DNA of 44,834 nucleotides from Acidobacteriota bacterium (GCA_003223115.1 QHXW01000383.1:1-44834); one strand, 5' to 3'; positions 16,573 through 26,536 are shown, numbered from the stretch's first letter. Notes: a model not told the origin generated them from the letters alone. Numbers and translations are program-made.

Positions 16573-18340
16573 ATGGACAGAAAGCGGCCTGTGTCCTTTC
16601 ATTCCCCCCAACTTTCGTTGCGAACTTTCCTACACTCCCGCACTACGTCTCTGAAGCCACAGAGCTATGCGGGTCTCACTCTGGTCCTAGTAGTTTTCTC
16701 TGCCCTCGTGTGCGCCGAGACTCCCGCTCCTGATCCGGCCTGGTTTTGCTTGCAAAGCCTACAGTCCTGCTCGGAGCCAAGGATTACGACAATGCCGTCG
16801 CTGGTTTTTTTGAGAGCCATCGACGGCGCACCCGATTCGGCGTCCATCCGAAAGGATCTCGCATACACTTATTTGAAAATTGGCGAGACCGAGGCCGCGC
16901 GCGATCAGTTCGCCGAAGCCTTGCGTCTCGATCCGAAAGACACGCATCTGGCGCTCGAGTACGCCTTCCTGTGCTTCGAAACCAAGAAGCAAGCGCATTC
17001 CGGAATATCGATGGCCCGCTCGAGCAGGGCATCCAGCGTTGGAAACGGGCGCTCGAGCTGAGTCCTGAAACTTCAGCGCTCACCACGACCTGGCCACGCT
17101 CGCCGAGCAGCGCGACGAACTCGAGCTCGCCGCCGAACACTAACTGAAAGCCTGCCTGCTGCCGGAGCGCAAGTCTGTCCTGGTGGACCTCGGGCGTGTG
17201 CTCCGCGGTTTGAAGCGCCTGGATGACTCAAATGCCGCTCTCTTGGCGGCTTCAAGAGTCGGCGAGCCGCGAGCCGCGGAGGCTGCACGGGAGCTGTTTC
17301 CCACCCGTTACCCCTAAGTCTGCGAGTTCCGCCGCGCTCCTGAACTTGACTCGGGTAATGGCGAATTGCGGCGCGAGCTGGCCTTTCTGTACTTGCGCAT
17401 CGATCGTAAGCCTGACGCCGAGCAGGAATTTATAATCATCACGCAAACGCATCCCGACGACCTGCTTTCGGCGGCACTGCTTGGTTTCCTCTATCTTGGG
17501 CGCAATGATCGCTCGACCGCCATGCCGCTGCTCGAGCGCGTGCTCCGTGGCAAGGATCAGGAACTCGCCAACCGTGTGCGGGCGGTTCTTCAACTGCCGC
17601 AAACTTCTTGAGTCGAGCCCCGCTTGGCGATTTCGAATCCGCAAAATGTGTCGGTCGAAGCCAAAGTCATGGCCCAACGCGGCATGCAGGCGGGCTATCT
17701 TTATCTATCTAATCTAAAGACGCGCTGAAATATTTGAATTGAATTGAACGTCGCGCATGACTCCGACCCTCTGGATTTTGGTCATTCATCCTGGGTGCCG
17801 GCGTGGCTACCCGTTACTGGCATGGCGTGACTGCCTGGGCTGAGGCCGGCGAGGCTATGAGTTATTTGTCGAAGCGCCCCCGACGTCGGCCGCATACTAC
17901 CGGATTATCGTTCCGGCGTCGCCTTCGCTCGCTGCTGGGGCCATTACATTCAGGCCGAGAGACCCGGCATGTTTTTTGAAACCAATGCGGACGGCGTTTT
18001 CGTCAGCCGCTTCAACAATGATTTCCTGGCGTATTCGCAGAATCGCATCGGATTCACGCCGCGCGCTGGGCAGTATGCGTTTCCAGATTTTCTGGAACAG
18101 CAACATCACCGGCGACAACAAACGCCGGCTTTGGGCCAACTTCGTGGAATTCGGGCCCGGCGCGAGGTTCCGCGTGCCGGCAATGCCGCCCGCCCTGATG
18201 TTTTCGGTCAACACTGTGCGCGGCGTCTACACCATCAATCAGGCGGGCCTGCGCCGCGTTAATTTTTATTACGTCCGCGTCGGATTGTTGTATGCAGCCA
18301 CAGCTAAATGTGGACTGGGCATTCGTGCCTGTTGTTTATT
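16573..18340 (+). pseudogene. Decayed exported TPR protein with beta-rich C-terminus
   Basis: Pieces of one long exported protein can be read by switching frames. A signal peptide (LTLVLVVFSALVCAE) comes first, then several tetratricopeptide repeats (DLAYTYLKIGETEAARDQF.EALRLDPKD; FLYLGRNDRSTAMPLLERVL), then a C-terminal part reading NITGDNKRRLWANFVEF and MPPALMFSVNTVRGVYTIN. Damage includes a frameshift at a T7 run near 16808, another after about 16990, nonsense TAA codons at 17141-17143 and 17315-17317 within otherwise good frame, a stop at 17609, and a small duplication near 17735. The layout resembles TPR outer-membrane proteins of exopolysaccharide systems (NfrA/PgaA-like); that is inference. 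No single frame could make the protein. Confidence 0.75.
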
Positions 18341-20361
18341 AGTCCTCCACCTTCCCGCGCTTCTCGCCGCCGCTATCCCGCTCGGAGACCCAACCGCTCA
18401 TTACAGGATTTCATGTCTTAGCCGACGATTCTGGCGCGTGGCCGCAAATTCGTTCATTTCATCCATCGCGTTCCAGGCGCAACCTTTGACTTCGGCTGGC
18501 ATTCTGCTACTACGCGCCGGAACACCAAGCTCGCCGCAATGGTCTGAGCGTGTAGAGCAGGGTGCCTTTGTGGTCCTCGAAGGCGCGTCGGATGCCGCGC
18601 AGATGTTCGGCTTCCGCGCTTCAAAAGATCGCGTGGTCGTAGGAAGCGTGGAGGACATTCATCTTTCGAAGCTGCCTATTATTTGGCAGAAGGCGCTCGA
18701 ACTGCCTCGCTTTGAACTTCCCAAACAGGCACAAGTGTTCGCGAAAGAGCGCTGGCAGGGTGCGCCACTCATCGCGGGATACGCCAGCGGGCGCGCCGCC
18801 GTGCTGTGGATCGCAACGGACCCTGGGGAGCACGGTTATGAGCGCTTCCCTGACATTTTGCAGGCGCTCGACGATCTCGGGTTGAAGGCGCCCTTTCGCT
18901 CGGTGCGGCTTTGGGCATTCTTTGACCATTTCTACAGGCTGCGTGTGGATCTGGACTACCTCGCCGGCCGCTGGCGAGCATCCGGCATCGCAGGTCTGCA
19001 CGTCGCCGCCTGGCATTTCTTATGATGCCGACCCCGAGCGCGACCGCTATCTCAAATCGCTGATCGAGGCCTGCCATCGCCACGGCATCCTGGTGTATAT
19101 GCGTGGGTCGAACTACCGCATGTCAGCGAAAAGTTCTGAGCCGATGATCCGGAGTGGCGCGAAAGACCGCCATTTTGCAAGACGCTCAGCTTGACTGGCG
19201 CAAGCTGATGAACCTGACGAATCGGGATTGCTTCAAGGCAGTCTATATATATAGGAATAAAGGTCTTATTAACCGGTTAGATCTTGACGGCGTAAATATG
19301 GCGGAGCTCTATTTTGAATCGCTCGAAGGCGCCGCCAATGCGTCGCGCTTCACACCCATGAAATGAACGAGGATGTCCGCAGCGAGTTCCGGGCCGCTCA
19401 CGGTTTCGATTCCATCGAATTGTTCCACAATCGCAAAGATCCAGCGTCACTCCGGACCTTCCTCGATTTTCGTGCGTCGCTCGTTCGCCGCATGCAGGAA
19501 GAGTAGATCGCGGAAATCGAAAAGATCCGCCTCACGGATTCCGATCTCGACCTGGTGCTGACTCACGTGGACGACCGCTTCGATCCGGGCATGAAAGACG
19601 CCATAGGTGCGGACGCCGGCTGCGTGTTGCCGTTGCTCGAAGCGCACGATTTCACTTTTCTGGTCGAAGATCCTGCCACCGTCTGGAACCTTGGCCCGCA
19701 GCGCTATCCCGAGGTCGCCAAGCGTTACCAACCGCTCACGAAGCGCACCGACAAGCTGGCCTCGACATCAATATCGTGGATCGCTACCAGGACGTGGACC
19801 CGACAAAACAACAGACCGGCACCGAGTTGTTTGAGCTCGTGCATCTCGCCTCCGGCGCATTTCCTCGAGTCACTCTTTATTTCGAGAATTCAATTCTGCG
19901 GCCCGATCTCGCGCTGCTACCGTCTGCCGGCGCTATTCTGCCGAAAATGCAGCAGACCGGGAACAAGCTCACCGTGGAGGCGGCACACGCGCTCGGAGTG
20001 AAGTGGACCGGTCGCGGATTCGTCAACCGTTTGGTTGTCCGCCGGCACTCACACTCTCGAGCCTGGCGCTCCGAGTTCCTCTCCGCGCGTGCGGGATATC
20101 AATGGTGAGCTGGTCAGCGCCGAACGCACGGGAGGCTCGAGTGTGGAGATGTCGTATCAAAGCTCGGCGCGCGTTATGGCGCGGCTCGATCGAAAGCCCG
20201 TCCGTCTGGAACTCGACGGCGGCGACGCGCCCCTGAGTTTTCTCAGCGCCGGGGGCAATTACACCCTACCCTTGTCCTGCCTCGCGGCCGGCATTTGGTT
20301 ACGATTCATACGGAGTGATCGCGAATTCGCTGCAGGCGCACAAGGAAGCCTCGAGTCTTAA
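18322..20361 (+). pseudogene. Decayed large glycosidase-like (TIM-barrel?) exported protein
   Basis: A second broken gene follows the TPR relic in the same direction. Recoverable segments include RSETQPLITGFHVLADDSG, QWSERVEQGAFVVLEGASDA, DLDYLAGRWRASGIAGLHV, YDADPERDRYLKSLIEACHR, HGILVYAWVELPHVSEKF, DLVLTHVDDRFDPGMKDA and LFELVHLASGAFPRVTLYFE. The repeated strand/helix pattern with 'GILVYAWVELP' and 'LTHVDDRFDP' suggests a TIM-barrel hydrolase-like protein; I cannot name the family. Damage includes a one-base insertion near 19021, an inserted TA near 19097, Trp-to-stop changes (TGA at 19137-19139 and TAG at 19504-19506) and shifts near 19235 and 19760. It was probably co-transcribed with the TPR gene, as the two relics lie back to back. 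Confidence 0.7.
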
Positions 20362-20411
20362 ACGGTTGGTTGACGACTTCCTCCGGCATCTCGTAGCATG
20401 GCGAGTAACGA

Positions 20412-20789
20412 ATGCTGGAAGCCGCCGGGACCGCGAACGCCCCAGAGATCCCCGATAAGCTGTTCTTTCGCATCGGCGAGGTCAGCACCCTGCTTGGCCT
20501 CGAAGCCTATGTTCTGCGCTATTGGGAGACGGAGTTCCCTTCTCTGGCCCCGAAGAAGTCAGGCACCGGCCACCGTCTCTACCGCCGCAAAGACGTGGAA
20601 TTGCTTCTGAAAATTAAACACCTGCTTTATGAGAAGCGGTTCACCATCGACGGAGCGCGGCAGCACCTACATAATGAGGCTAAGCAGGCGCATCTCAAAG
20701 AAGCCAAGCAAGAACAACAGCCGCTGTTTGTTGACCCGCTTCCGGAAATCCGCAAAGAGCTCGCCGCTATTCTCAAGCTGCTGAAGTAA
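20412..20789 (+). CDS. MerR-family transcriptional regulator
   Basis: The 125-residue protein has one MerR-type winged helix-turn-helix (residues about 17-90). It reads [20 protein letters not shown], then [20 protein letters not shown] and [24 protein letters not shown]. The C-terminal part is a short charged helix without effector-binding cysteines, so it belongs to the small 'RacA/MlrA-like' regulators found beside housekeeping genes rather than to metal sensors. The gene is intact although it follows the decayed locus by 50 bases, and it converges on parB with a 15-base gap. The target is unknown. Confidence 0.85.
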   Translation: MLEAAGTANAPEIPDKLFFRIGEVSTLLGLEAYVLRYWETEFPSLAPKKSGTGHRLYRRKDVELLLKIKHLLYEKRFTIDGARQHLHNEAKQAHLKEAKQEQQPLFVDPLPEIRKELAAILKLLK

Positions 20790-20804
20790 ACCCGGCGCAG
20801 TTCG

Positions 20805-21704
20805 CTAATGGCTGCCCACAATGGCTGAGTAGATTCGATCCAGGTCGTCCGGCGAATAATATTCAATCTCGATCCGGCCGCGCTGATCATTCTTCTCCAC
20901 AACGCGGACCTTGGTCCCGAGCACTCGTTCCATCTCCGCGATTGCTGCCTTGACGTTTGGATCCAGAACTTCGTCGATGTTATCGGCTGCGTCGCGCGGC
21001 TCGGACAGCTTCTTGGTTAGCCGCTCCACCTGACGCACCGAGAGTCCCTGCGCCACCACTTTTTCTGCGAACTTGCGCTGCAATTCTTCACTGGGAAGTG
21101 TCAGCAGACAGCGCGCATGACCGGGCGACATGCGGCGCTCGGCGACCAGTTGCTGAACGTCCGGCGGTAGTTGCAGCAATCGAATTGAATTCGCAATCGT
21201 GCTGCGGTCCTTTCCGGTGCGCTGGCCAATCTCTTCATGATTCAACTGAAGCTCACGCGCCATGCGGTCGAACGCCACAGCTAGCTCAATGGGGTTTAAA
21301 TCTTCACGTTGAACGTTCTCGATCAGCGTGATTTCGAGCAGCCGGTCGTCTGAAATTTCCTGTACCACCGCCGGCACTTCTTTTAATCCAGCGATGCGCG
21401 CGGCCCGCCAGCGACGTTCTCCCGCGACGAGCTGATAACGATCACCGTGGAGCCGCACAACCAATGGCTGGATGATCCCGTGCTGGAGAATTGATTGCGC
21501 GAGCTGTTGCATCGTTTCGGCATGAAATACGCGCCGAGGCTGCACAGGATTCGGATCGATCAGATGAATGGGAATACGATGCGCGCACTCCGCGGCCGGT
21601 GACGACGCTCTTGCAGGCTCCGCTACGGTGATGGGCCGTGTGGGCAGCAGCGCGCTGAGCCCCTTACCCAGCGCTTTGCGTTGAGTTTCCGCAGGCTTGT
21701 TCAC
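20805..21704 (-). CDS. parB: Chromosome-partitioning protein ParB
   Basis: The 299-residue product begins with the typical RKALGKGLSALLP motif and has a ParB/Srx CTPase domain. HAETMQQLAQSILQHGIIQP is followed by VAGERRWRAARIAGLKEVP, which holds the GERR nucleotide-binding motif. Next come the helix-turn-helix LNHEEIGQRTGKDRSTIANSI, which reads parS, and a C-terminal dimerisation region. ParB loads at parS, spreads along DNA and recruits SMC and ParA. The start ATG at 21704 lies 41 bases inside the parA 3' end, giving translational coupling. Two parS sites are present 0.8 kb upstream in rsmG. Confidence 0.95.
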   Translation of the reverse strand: MNKPAETQRKALGKGLSALLPTRPITVAEPARASSPAAECAHRIPIHLIDPNPVQPRRVFHAETMQQLAQSILQHGIIQPLVVRLHGDRYQLVAGERRWRAARIAGLKEVPAVVQEISDDRLLEITLIENVQREDLNPIELAVAFDRMARELQLNHEEIGQRTGKDRSTIANSIRLLQLPPDVQQLVAERRMSPGHARCLLTLPSEELQRKFAEKVVAQGLSVRQVERLTKKLSEPRDAADNIDEVLDPNVKAAIAEMERVLGTKVRVVEKNDQRGRIEIEYYSPDDLDRIYSAIVGSH

Positions 21705-22458
21705 GATCCAAAATCTCCTTCGCCAGCTTGATGTAACTCTCCGCGCCCCGGGAACGAATGTCGTAAGTCAGAATGGGCTTGCCATGGCTGGGCGCTTCCG
21801 CCAGGCGCACACTTCTGGGAATCACGGTCTCGAGCACGTCCTTGCCGAAGAATTCTCGAAGATCTGCAGCTACCTGTCTCGTTAGATTTGTTCGATCATC
21901 GAACATTGTGAGCAATATTCCCTCGATTTTCAATTGGTGCTGAAAGGAATCACGAATTCTGTCGATAGTAGCGATGAGCTCTGATATACCTTCAAGGGCA
22001 AAGAACTCGCATTGAAGGGGGATTAGGACAGAATCCGCCGCCATGAGCGCATTCAGTGTAAGCAGATCGAGAGCCGGCGGACAATCGATCAAAATGAAGG
22101 AATACTCTTCTCGCAGCTGGCCTAGGCTTTCGCGTAGCCGGAACTCTCGCCGCTCGGTATCCACGAGTTCCAGATTGGCCCCCACCAGATTTTTGTCGGC
22201 CGCAACTAAGTCAAATCCTTGCAATTCGGTAGGAATAATTGCCTGGCGCAGTTCGACGCCCCGAAGCACCACATCATAAAGGCTCGGCCTCCCCGGGTCC
22301 TTTGCAACTCCGAGGCCGCTCGTGGCGTTTCCTTGGGGATCGGAGTCGATCAATAAGACGCGAAGATCGCTGGCGGCGAGGGAAGCAGAAAGATTGATGG
22401 CGGTGGTTGTTTTTCCGACACCACCCTTCTGATTGGTGACAGCAATTACTTTACCCAA
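21664..22458 (-). CDS. parA: Chromosome-partitioning ATPase ParA (Soj)
   Basis: The 264-residue product is a Walker-type ParA/Soj ATPase. The deviant Walker A NQKGGVGKTTTAINL lies at 8-22 and the Walker A' loop LLIDSDPQGNATSGLG at 35-50. The Walker B region ILIDCPPALDLLTLNALMAAD follows, then QCEFFALEGISELIATI. It forms dimers on DNA and is released by ParB, moving origins apart. It has no N-terminal DNA-binding extension, as expected for chromosomal rather than plasmid types. The gene starts 15 bases after rsmG and overlaps parB by 41 bases. Confidence 0.96.
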   Translation of the reverse strand: MGKVIAVTNQKGGVGKTTTAINLSASLAASDLRVLLIDSDPQGNATSGLGVAKDPGRPSLYDVVLRGVELRQAIIPTELQGFDLVAADKNLVGANLELVDTERREFRLRESLGQLREEYSFILIDCPPALDLLTLNALMAADSVLIPLQCEFFALEGISELIATIDRIRDSFQHQLKIEGILLTMFDDRTNLTRQVAADLREFFGKDVLETVIPRSVRLAEAPSHGKPILTYDIRSRGAESYIKLAKEILDREQACGNSTQSAG

Positions 22459-22473
22459 TTTCGAATTATGTTA

Positions 22474-23064
22474 TCACGTCGTTTCACGTGGAACAGTACG
22501 ACCCAGCCACAAATATCGATTTTTTCCCCACGGGAGTTTCACCGGATTGTTCCACGTGAAACAAAGGTTGGACGGACGGTCTTCCCCACCTAAGACAGCC
22601 ACGTGCGACGCCCACCGGCGCAAGGCTCTCTCGATGCCGTCGAACTTCACCGCCCGCACAAGCCCCCAGTCAAACCGCCCCCCGACATTCTCAGCTCGCA
22701 CAGCCGTCACCCGAACATTTGGGAGCTCCCGCGTGACTTCACGTAAGAAGACGCTCTTACGCTGATGGGACTCGATGAGCGTTACCAGGCATTCGGGCCG
22801 CAGCACTGCTAGCGGCACCCCCGGAAAGCCGGCACCCGACCCCACGTCGGCGATGGTCACACTTCCACTTGGTAAGTGTTCACCAAGAAAAAGCGATTCG
22901 CAATAGTGCCGTTCCACAATCTCATCCACTTTCTCCAGGCCGGTCAAATTCAAGACCTTATTCCAACGCTGAAGCAGCTCAAAATGTTGCTCTAATTGGG
23001 CGACTTGGGCCTCTGAAAGCAGTACCACTGAGCCAACTCGCTCGCGGAGCACCTCAGCAAACAC
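22474..23064 (-). CDS. rsmG: 16S rRNA (guanine527-N7)-methyltransferase
   Basis: The 196-residue protein is RsmG (GidB), which methylates N7 of G527 in 16S rRNA. The helical start [27 protein letters not shown] is followed by the SAM loop [18 protein letters not shown] (71-88) and the acidic end of the next strand, [12 protein letters not shown]. The C-terminal 35 residues ([15 protein letters not shown]...RTVPRETT) are encoded by DNA carrying two parS sites, so this tail may be shaped by the DNA rather than by protein function. The start overlaps the mnmG stop by 11 bases. The order mnmG-rsmG-parA-parB is the classical one near bacterial origins. Confidence 0.95.
   Translation of the reverse strand: MFAEVLRERVGSVVLLSEAQVAQLEQHFELLQRWNKVLNLTGLEKVDEIVERHYCESLFLGEHLPSGSVTIADVGSGAGFPGVPLAVLRPECLVTLIESHQRKSVFLREVTRELPNVRVTAVRAENVGGRFDWGLVRAVKFDGIERALRRWASHVAVLGGEDRPSNLCFTWNNPVKLPWGKNRYLWLGRTVPRETT
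22480..22495 (-). promoter_or_regulatory. parS site 1 (ParB-binding), one mismatch
   Basis: On the minus strand this reads TGTTCCACGTGAAACG, matching the consensus TGTTNCACGTGAAACA at all but the last base. It encodes part of the C-terminal VPRETT of RsmG and lies just upstream of parA. Confidence 0.85.
22548..22563 (+). promoter_or_regulatory. parS site 2 (ParB-binding), perfect
   Basis: TGTTCCACGTGAAACA is a perfect match to the 16-bp parS consensus. It lies 68 bases from the first site, in inverted orientation, inside the 3' part of rsmG. ParB, encoded two genes away, is expected to nucleate here. Confidence 0.93.
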
Positions 23065-24868
23065 GAGAAAGGCTCAAATAGACATCTAGAATCGCGACAG
23101 CCGCCGGCGTGACACCAGGAATGCGTGCCGCTTGGCCAAGCGTTGTGGGCCGAACTTTTTCGAGCTTTTCTCCGATCTCTCTCGATACGCCCGGAATCGC
23201 CCGGAATCTAAAGTCCCCGGGAATACGCCGGTTCTCCACGCTCTTCAATCGCTCCATCTGACGCTCCTGCTGCGCAATGTAGCCGGCATACTTGGTCTCG
23301 GTTTCGATGGTGGCCAGCAGTCCCCGGTGCGGCTCATCACCCAAAATCTCCAGGATCCAGGGCCCAATCTCTCCGATGGCGGATTCAGACCGCTTCAGCC
23401 ACTGGCCATATCGATGCTGCACGAGTGCGGCGCGCAGTTTTGTTTTCTGTTGCTGCTTTGCAGTAAACAGTTCCCAACGCGCTTCGGTTACTAAACCGAC
23501 CCGACGGCCGAGGGGAGTCAGCCGCTCATCCGCATTATCGATGCGTAGGTGCAGCCGGAACTCCGCACGCGAAGTGAACATGCGGTACGGCTCATCCGTT
23601 CCCTTCGTCACCAGATCATCAATCAGGATTCCGGTATAGCCATCGGTACGCGGCACGGTCACCGGTTCCAGCGCGCGGAGTTTGCGTGCGGCATTGATAC
23701 CAGCAATGATTCCCTGGCAAGCTGCCTCTTCGTAACCAGACGTGCCGTTGATCTGCCCAGCCAGATACAAGCCGTCGATCGACTTCACTTCGAGCGTATG
23801 CAACAGCTCGCGTGCGTCGATGGCGTCGTATTCGATGGCGTAACCAGGCCGAATCATCTCTGCATGCTCCAATCCCGGAATGGAAGCAACCACTGCTTCC
23901 TGGACATCGATGGGCATACTGGTCGACATGCCGTTCACATAAATTTCGTTGGTATCCAGTCCTTCCGGTTCGAGAAAAATCTGGTGGCGGACTTTATCAG
24001 GGAATTTGATGATTTTGTCCTCGATCGATGGACAGTAGCGTGGTCCGATCCCTTCTATCTGGCCGCTATAGAGCGGAGAACGCGAAATATTCGATTGCAG
24101 AATCTGGTGTGTGTTCTCGGTAGTGTAGCCGTTGTAACACGATATTTGCGGCCGATCGATCTTCTCGGTAAGGAAAGAGAACGGAGTGGGATTCACGTCT
24201 CCCGGCTGAGGCTCAAATTGCGTCCAATCGATAGTGCGCCCATCCAGGCGCGGCGGCGTTCCGGTCTTGAGTCGTGTCCAGCGAAGGCCCAAAGTGCGTA
24301 ACTGATTTCCCAATAACTCAGAGGGAGCTTCTCCATTGCGGCCGCAGGTGTAGATGATGTCGCCGACATGCGCCAGACCATTCAGAAAAGTTCCGGTGGT
24401 CACGATCACGGCGCCGGCCTGCACCGTCCGGCCATCACGGAGTTTAACACCCGAAACTCTCTTTGAAGCGCCGCCATGCTGCTCGATGACCAGTTCGGCG
24501 ACTTCTGCCTGTTTGATGCGCAGGTTGGGCTCGCGCTCCAGCACCTCGCGCATTTTGACGCGATACAGTTTCTTGTCACACTGCGCGCGCGGCGACCACA
24601 CGGCGGGCCCGCGGCTGGTGTTCAATAACCGGAACTGGATTCCCACGGCGTCTGTGATTTCGCCCATCACGCCGCCCAGCGCATCGATTTCGCGGACCAG
24701 GTGGCCTTTTGCGATTCCGCCTACGGCCGGATTACACGACATCTGCGCAATGAGATCCAGATTCATCGTGACCATAGCGGTCTTCAGACGCATGCGGGCA
24801 CACGCGCGCGCGGCCTCGCAACCTGCGTGACCGGCGCCCACCACGACGACGTCGTATTTTTCCTGCAT
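23054..24868 (-). CDS. mnmG: tRNA uridine-5-carboxymethylaminomethyl modification enzyme MnmG
   Basis: The 604-residue flavoprotein works with MnmE to place the cmnm5 group on wobble U34 of several tRNAs. The FAD loop [16 protein letters not shown] is at 7-22; [49 protein letters not shown] and [18 protein letters not shown] are the family signatures in order. The length is typical (about 620). It heads the mnmG-rsmG-parA-parB unit and diverges from purD with only 19 bases between the start codons, so both promoters must lie within that gap and the neighbouring coding ends. Confidence 0.97.
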   Translation of the reverse strand: MQEKYDVVVVGAGHAGCEAARACARMRLKTAMVTMNLDLIAQMSCNPAVGGIAKGHLVREIDALGGVMGEITDAVGIQFRLLNTSRGPAVWSPRAQCDKKLYRVKMREVLEREPNLRIKQAEVAELVIEQHGGASKRVSGVKLRDGRTVQAGAVIVTTGTFLNGLAHVGDIIYTCGRNGEAPSELLGNQLRTLGLRWTRLKTGTPPRLDGRTIDWTQFEPQPGDVNPTPFSFLTEKIDRPQISCYNGYTTENTHQILQSNISRSPLYSGQIEGIGPRYCPSIEDKIIKFPDKVRHQIFLEPEGLDTNEIYVNGMSTSMPIDVQEAVVASIPGLEHAEMIRPGYAIEYDAIDARELLHTLEVKSIDGLYLAGQINGTSGYEEAACQGIIAGINAARKLRALEPVTVPRTDGYTGILIDDLVTKGTDEPYRMFTSRAEFRLHLRIDNADERLTPLGRRVGLVTEARWELFTAKQQQKTKLRAALVQHRYGQWLKRSESAIGEIGPWILEILGDEPHRGLLATIETETKYAGYIAQQERQMERLKSVENRRIPGDFRFRAIPGVSREIGEKLEKVRPTTLGQAARIPGVTPAAVAILDVYLSLSRVC

Positions 24869-24887
24869 AAGTTATGATTGTAGCTCT

Positions 24888-26135
24888 ATGCGAATTTTGG
24901 TCATCGGTTCCGGAGGCCGTGAACACGCGCTGGTCTGGAAGCTGAGCCAAAGTCCCGCGGTTGAGAAGGTCTACGGCGCGCCGGGTAATCCCGGCATCGC
25001 GCAATGCGGTGAATGCATTCCGACCGGTGATGGAACGCCCAAAGAGTTGCTCGCTGCCGCGGAATCCATCAATGCGGATCTTACTGTGGTGGGTCCGGAA
25101 GCGCCGCTAGTGGCCGGCATAGTGGACACGTTTCGCGCGGCGGGACGCGCCATCGTCGGACCTACTGCAGAGAATGCACGCCTCGAAGGAAGCAAGATCT
25201 TCGCCAAAGATTTCTTTCGACGTCACAAGATTCCCACCGCTGAATTCGTTTTAACAGACAACAGGGATGCGGCGCGCAATGCGCTCGCTCGTTTCCGCTT
25301 TCCCGTGGTGATCAAGGCCGACGGCCTGGCGGCAGGGAAGGGAGTGGTGGTGGCGGGCGATCGCGCGGAGGCGGAGCGGGCCGTTGAAGCACTAGGCGAG
25401 CGGCTGGTGATCGAGGAGTTTCTCGAGGGTGAAGAGGTGAGCTTCATCGTCCTATGCGATGGGCGTGACATTGTGCCCTTTGCGGCCACGCAGGATCACA
25501 AGCGCGTCAATGACGACGACACGGGTCCCAACACAGGCGGCATGGGCGCTTATTGCGACTCGCGTATCTTGAGTGAGAAACAGACGGAACTGATTCTGGA
25601 CACCGTCATTCGGCCGACAGTGGAAGCCACCGGGTTCTCAGGTTTTCTTTACGCGGGACTGATTATGACCGCCGCCGGTCCCAAGGTGCTCGAGTTCAAC
25701 GTTCGCCTGGGTGATCCGGAAGCGCAGCCGCTCATGTTCAGGTTGAACACCGACCTCGCTCCGGTGCTGATGTCGGCCGCGCAACGCGAGTTGGGGCGGC
25801 ACACCTTCTCATGGAGGCGGGGTACATCGGTGTGTGTGGTGCTAGCTTCGGCCGGATATCCAGGTTCTTACAGCACCGGCGCTCCGATTCAAGGAATCGA
25901 TGCCGCCGAGGCCGCAGGCGCGACGGTTTTCCACGCGGGCACGCGTAAGGGAGCGAGCGGACTCGAGACGGCGGGGGGCAGGGTACTTGGCGTGACCGCG
26001 GCGGCCGATGATCTGCCTTCAGCAATCGAGCACGTATATCAGGCCACGCGTCACGTTCATTTCGAAGGCTTGCACTACCGCACCGACATTGGCCGCAAAG
26101 GGTTGCGAGGCTACAATGTAGGTGTCGCGCCGTAG
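24888..26135 (+). CDS. purD: Phosphoribosylamine-glycine ligase
   Basis: The 415-residue enzyme joins glycine to 5-phosphoribosylamine with ATP, the second step of purine synthesis. The N-terminal domain starts MRILVIGSGGREHALVWKLSQS. The ATP-grasp domain has VVIKADGLAAGKGVVVAG (about 140-157) and EFLEGEEVSFIVLCDG, then PNTGGMGAY and KVLEFNVRLGDPEAQPLM, which carries metal ligands. The C-terminal domain ends GLHYRTDIGRKGLRG. The start follows a weak TAGCTCT leader, and the 19-base gap to mnmG contains TATGAT, which could be a -10 element. No other pur gene is adjacent. Confidence 0.97.
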   Translation: MRILVIGSGGREHALVWKLSQSPAVEKVYGAPGNPGIAQCGECIPTGDGTPKELLAAAESINADLTVVGPEAPLVAGIVDTFRAAGRAIVGPTAENARLEGSKIFAKDFFRRHKIPTAEFVLTDNRDAARNALARFRFPVVIKADGLAAGKGVVVAGDRAEAERAVEALGERLVIEEFLEGEEVSFIVLCDGRDIVPFAATQDHKRVNDDDTGPNTGGMGAYCDSRILSEKQTELILDTVIRPTVEATGFSGFLYAGLIMTAAGPKVLEFNVRLGDPEAQPLMFRLNTDLAPVLMSAAQRELGRHTFSWRRGTSVCVVLASAGYPGSYSTGAPIQGIDAAEAAGATVFHAGTRKGASGLETAGGRVLGVTAAADDLPSAIEHVYQATRHVHFEGLHYRTDIGRKGLRGYNVGVAP

Positions 26136-26154
26136 GGCTTGGGACAAAGTGTGC

Positions 26155-26231
26155 GGGCACGTAGCTCAGATGGATAGAGCGGTCGCCTCCTAAGCGACAG
26201 GTCGGCAGTTCGAATCTGCCCGTGCCTACCA
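26155..26231 (+). tRNA. tRNA-Arg (anticodon CCT)
   Basis: A full cloverleaf can be drawn. The acceptor stem is GGGCACG with CGTGCCT (last pair G-U) and the D arm GCTC...GAGC. The anticodon stem GTCGC/GCGAC closes a loop CTCCTAA, giving anticodon CCT that reads AGG. The T arm is GGCAG TTCGAAT CTGCC, and the CCA end is encoded at 26229-26231. It starts 19 bases after the purD stop. The following 5 kb contain accessory and decayed genes, so this tRNA may have been an integration target, although no attachment-site copy was found. Confidence 0.95.
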
Positions 26232-26392
26232 GAAAACCTGCACCCATCGGCTCTCTGGCCGACCTTCGCGTTCCATCTCAGAAAAGCCGGTCCCCAAACA
26301 GACGGGAATGCTACGGGAATGCCTATCCCAAATTAAGAACTGCCTGGCTGCGCGCCTTGCACCGACAAATTGGGGTGTAGCGAAAGAAAAAG

Positions 26393-26407
26393 AGGGGATT
26401 TTCCCCT
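26393..26407. repeat. Short perfect hairpin in the gap after tRNA-Arg
   Basis: AGGGGA-TTT-TCCCCT can form a six-pair hairpin with a three-base loop. No T run follows it, so a terminator for purD/tRNA is possible but weak. Confidence 0.35.
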
Positions 26408-26435
26408 ACAATTTATGGGGTTCCAAGCACCCGGA

Positions 26436-26468
26436 ATTAACCGGGTTAACCGTGGGTTAACCGGGTTC
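26436..26468. promoter_or_regulatory. Triple TTAACC repeat upstream of a secreted-protein gene
   Basis: The run contains three TTAACC units (TTAACCGGG, TTAACCGTGGG, TTAACCGGG). Two of them are preceded by GG and so form the palindrome GGTTAACC; the units are spaced about 9 and 11 bases apart. It lies about 70 bases before the start at 26537. Regularly spaced palindromes at a promoter often mark an operator, but no factor is suggested. The rest of the gap (26232-26392) shows only an imperfect ACGGGAATG duplication. Confidence 0.4.
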
Positions 26469-26536
26469 TGCCCCCTTGTCTTGCAAACGCAACTGTGGCA
26501 TAGTGCTGTGAACTTCGGAAAGAGGATGTCAGAATT

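Noticed and set aside
16573-20361. A group of small novel ORFs between accA and merR
   Set aside because: The short frames join into two known-looking long proteins when frameshifts and stops are bridged, so they are fragments and not separate genes.
26155-26232. tRNA-Arg as a proven attachment site
   Set aside because: No second copy of the tRNA 3' end and no integrase were seen in the window, so island integration remains only a possibility.
26393-26407. Rho-independent terminator after tRNA-Arg
   Set aside because: The hairpin is perfect but is followed by ACAATTTATG rather than a T run, so it is listed only as an inverted repeat.
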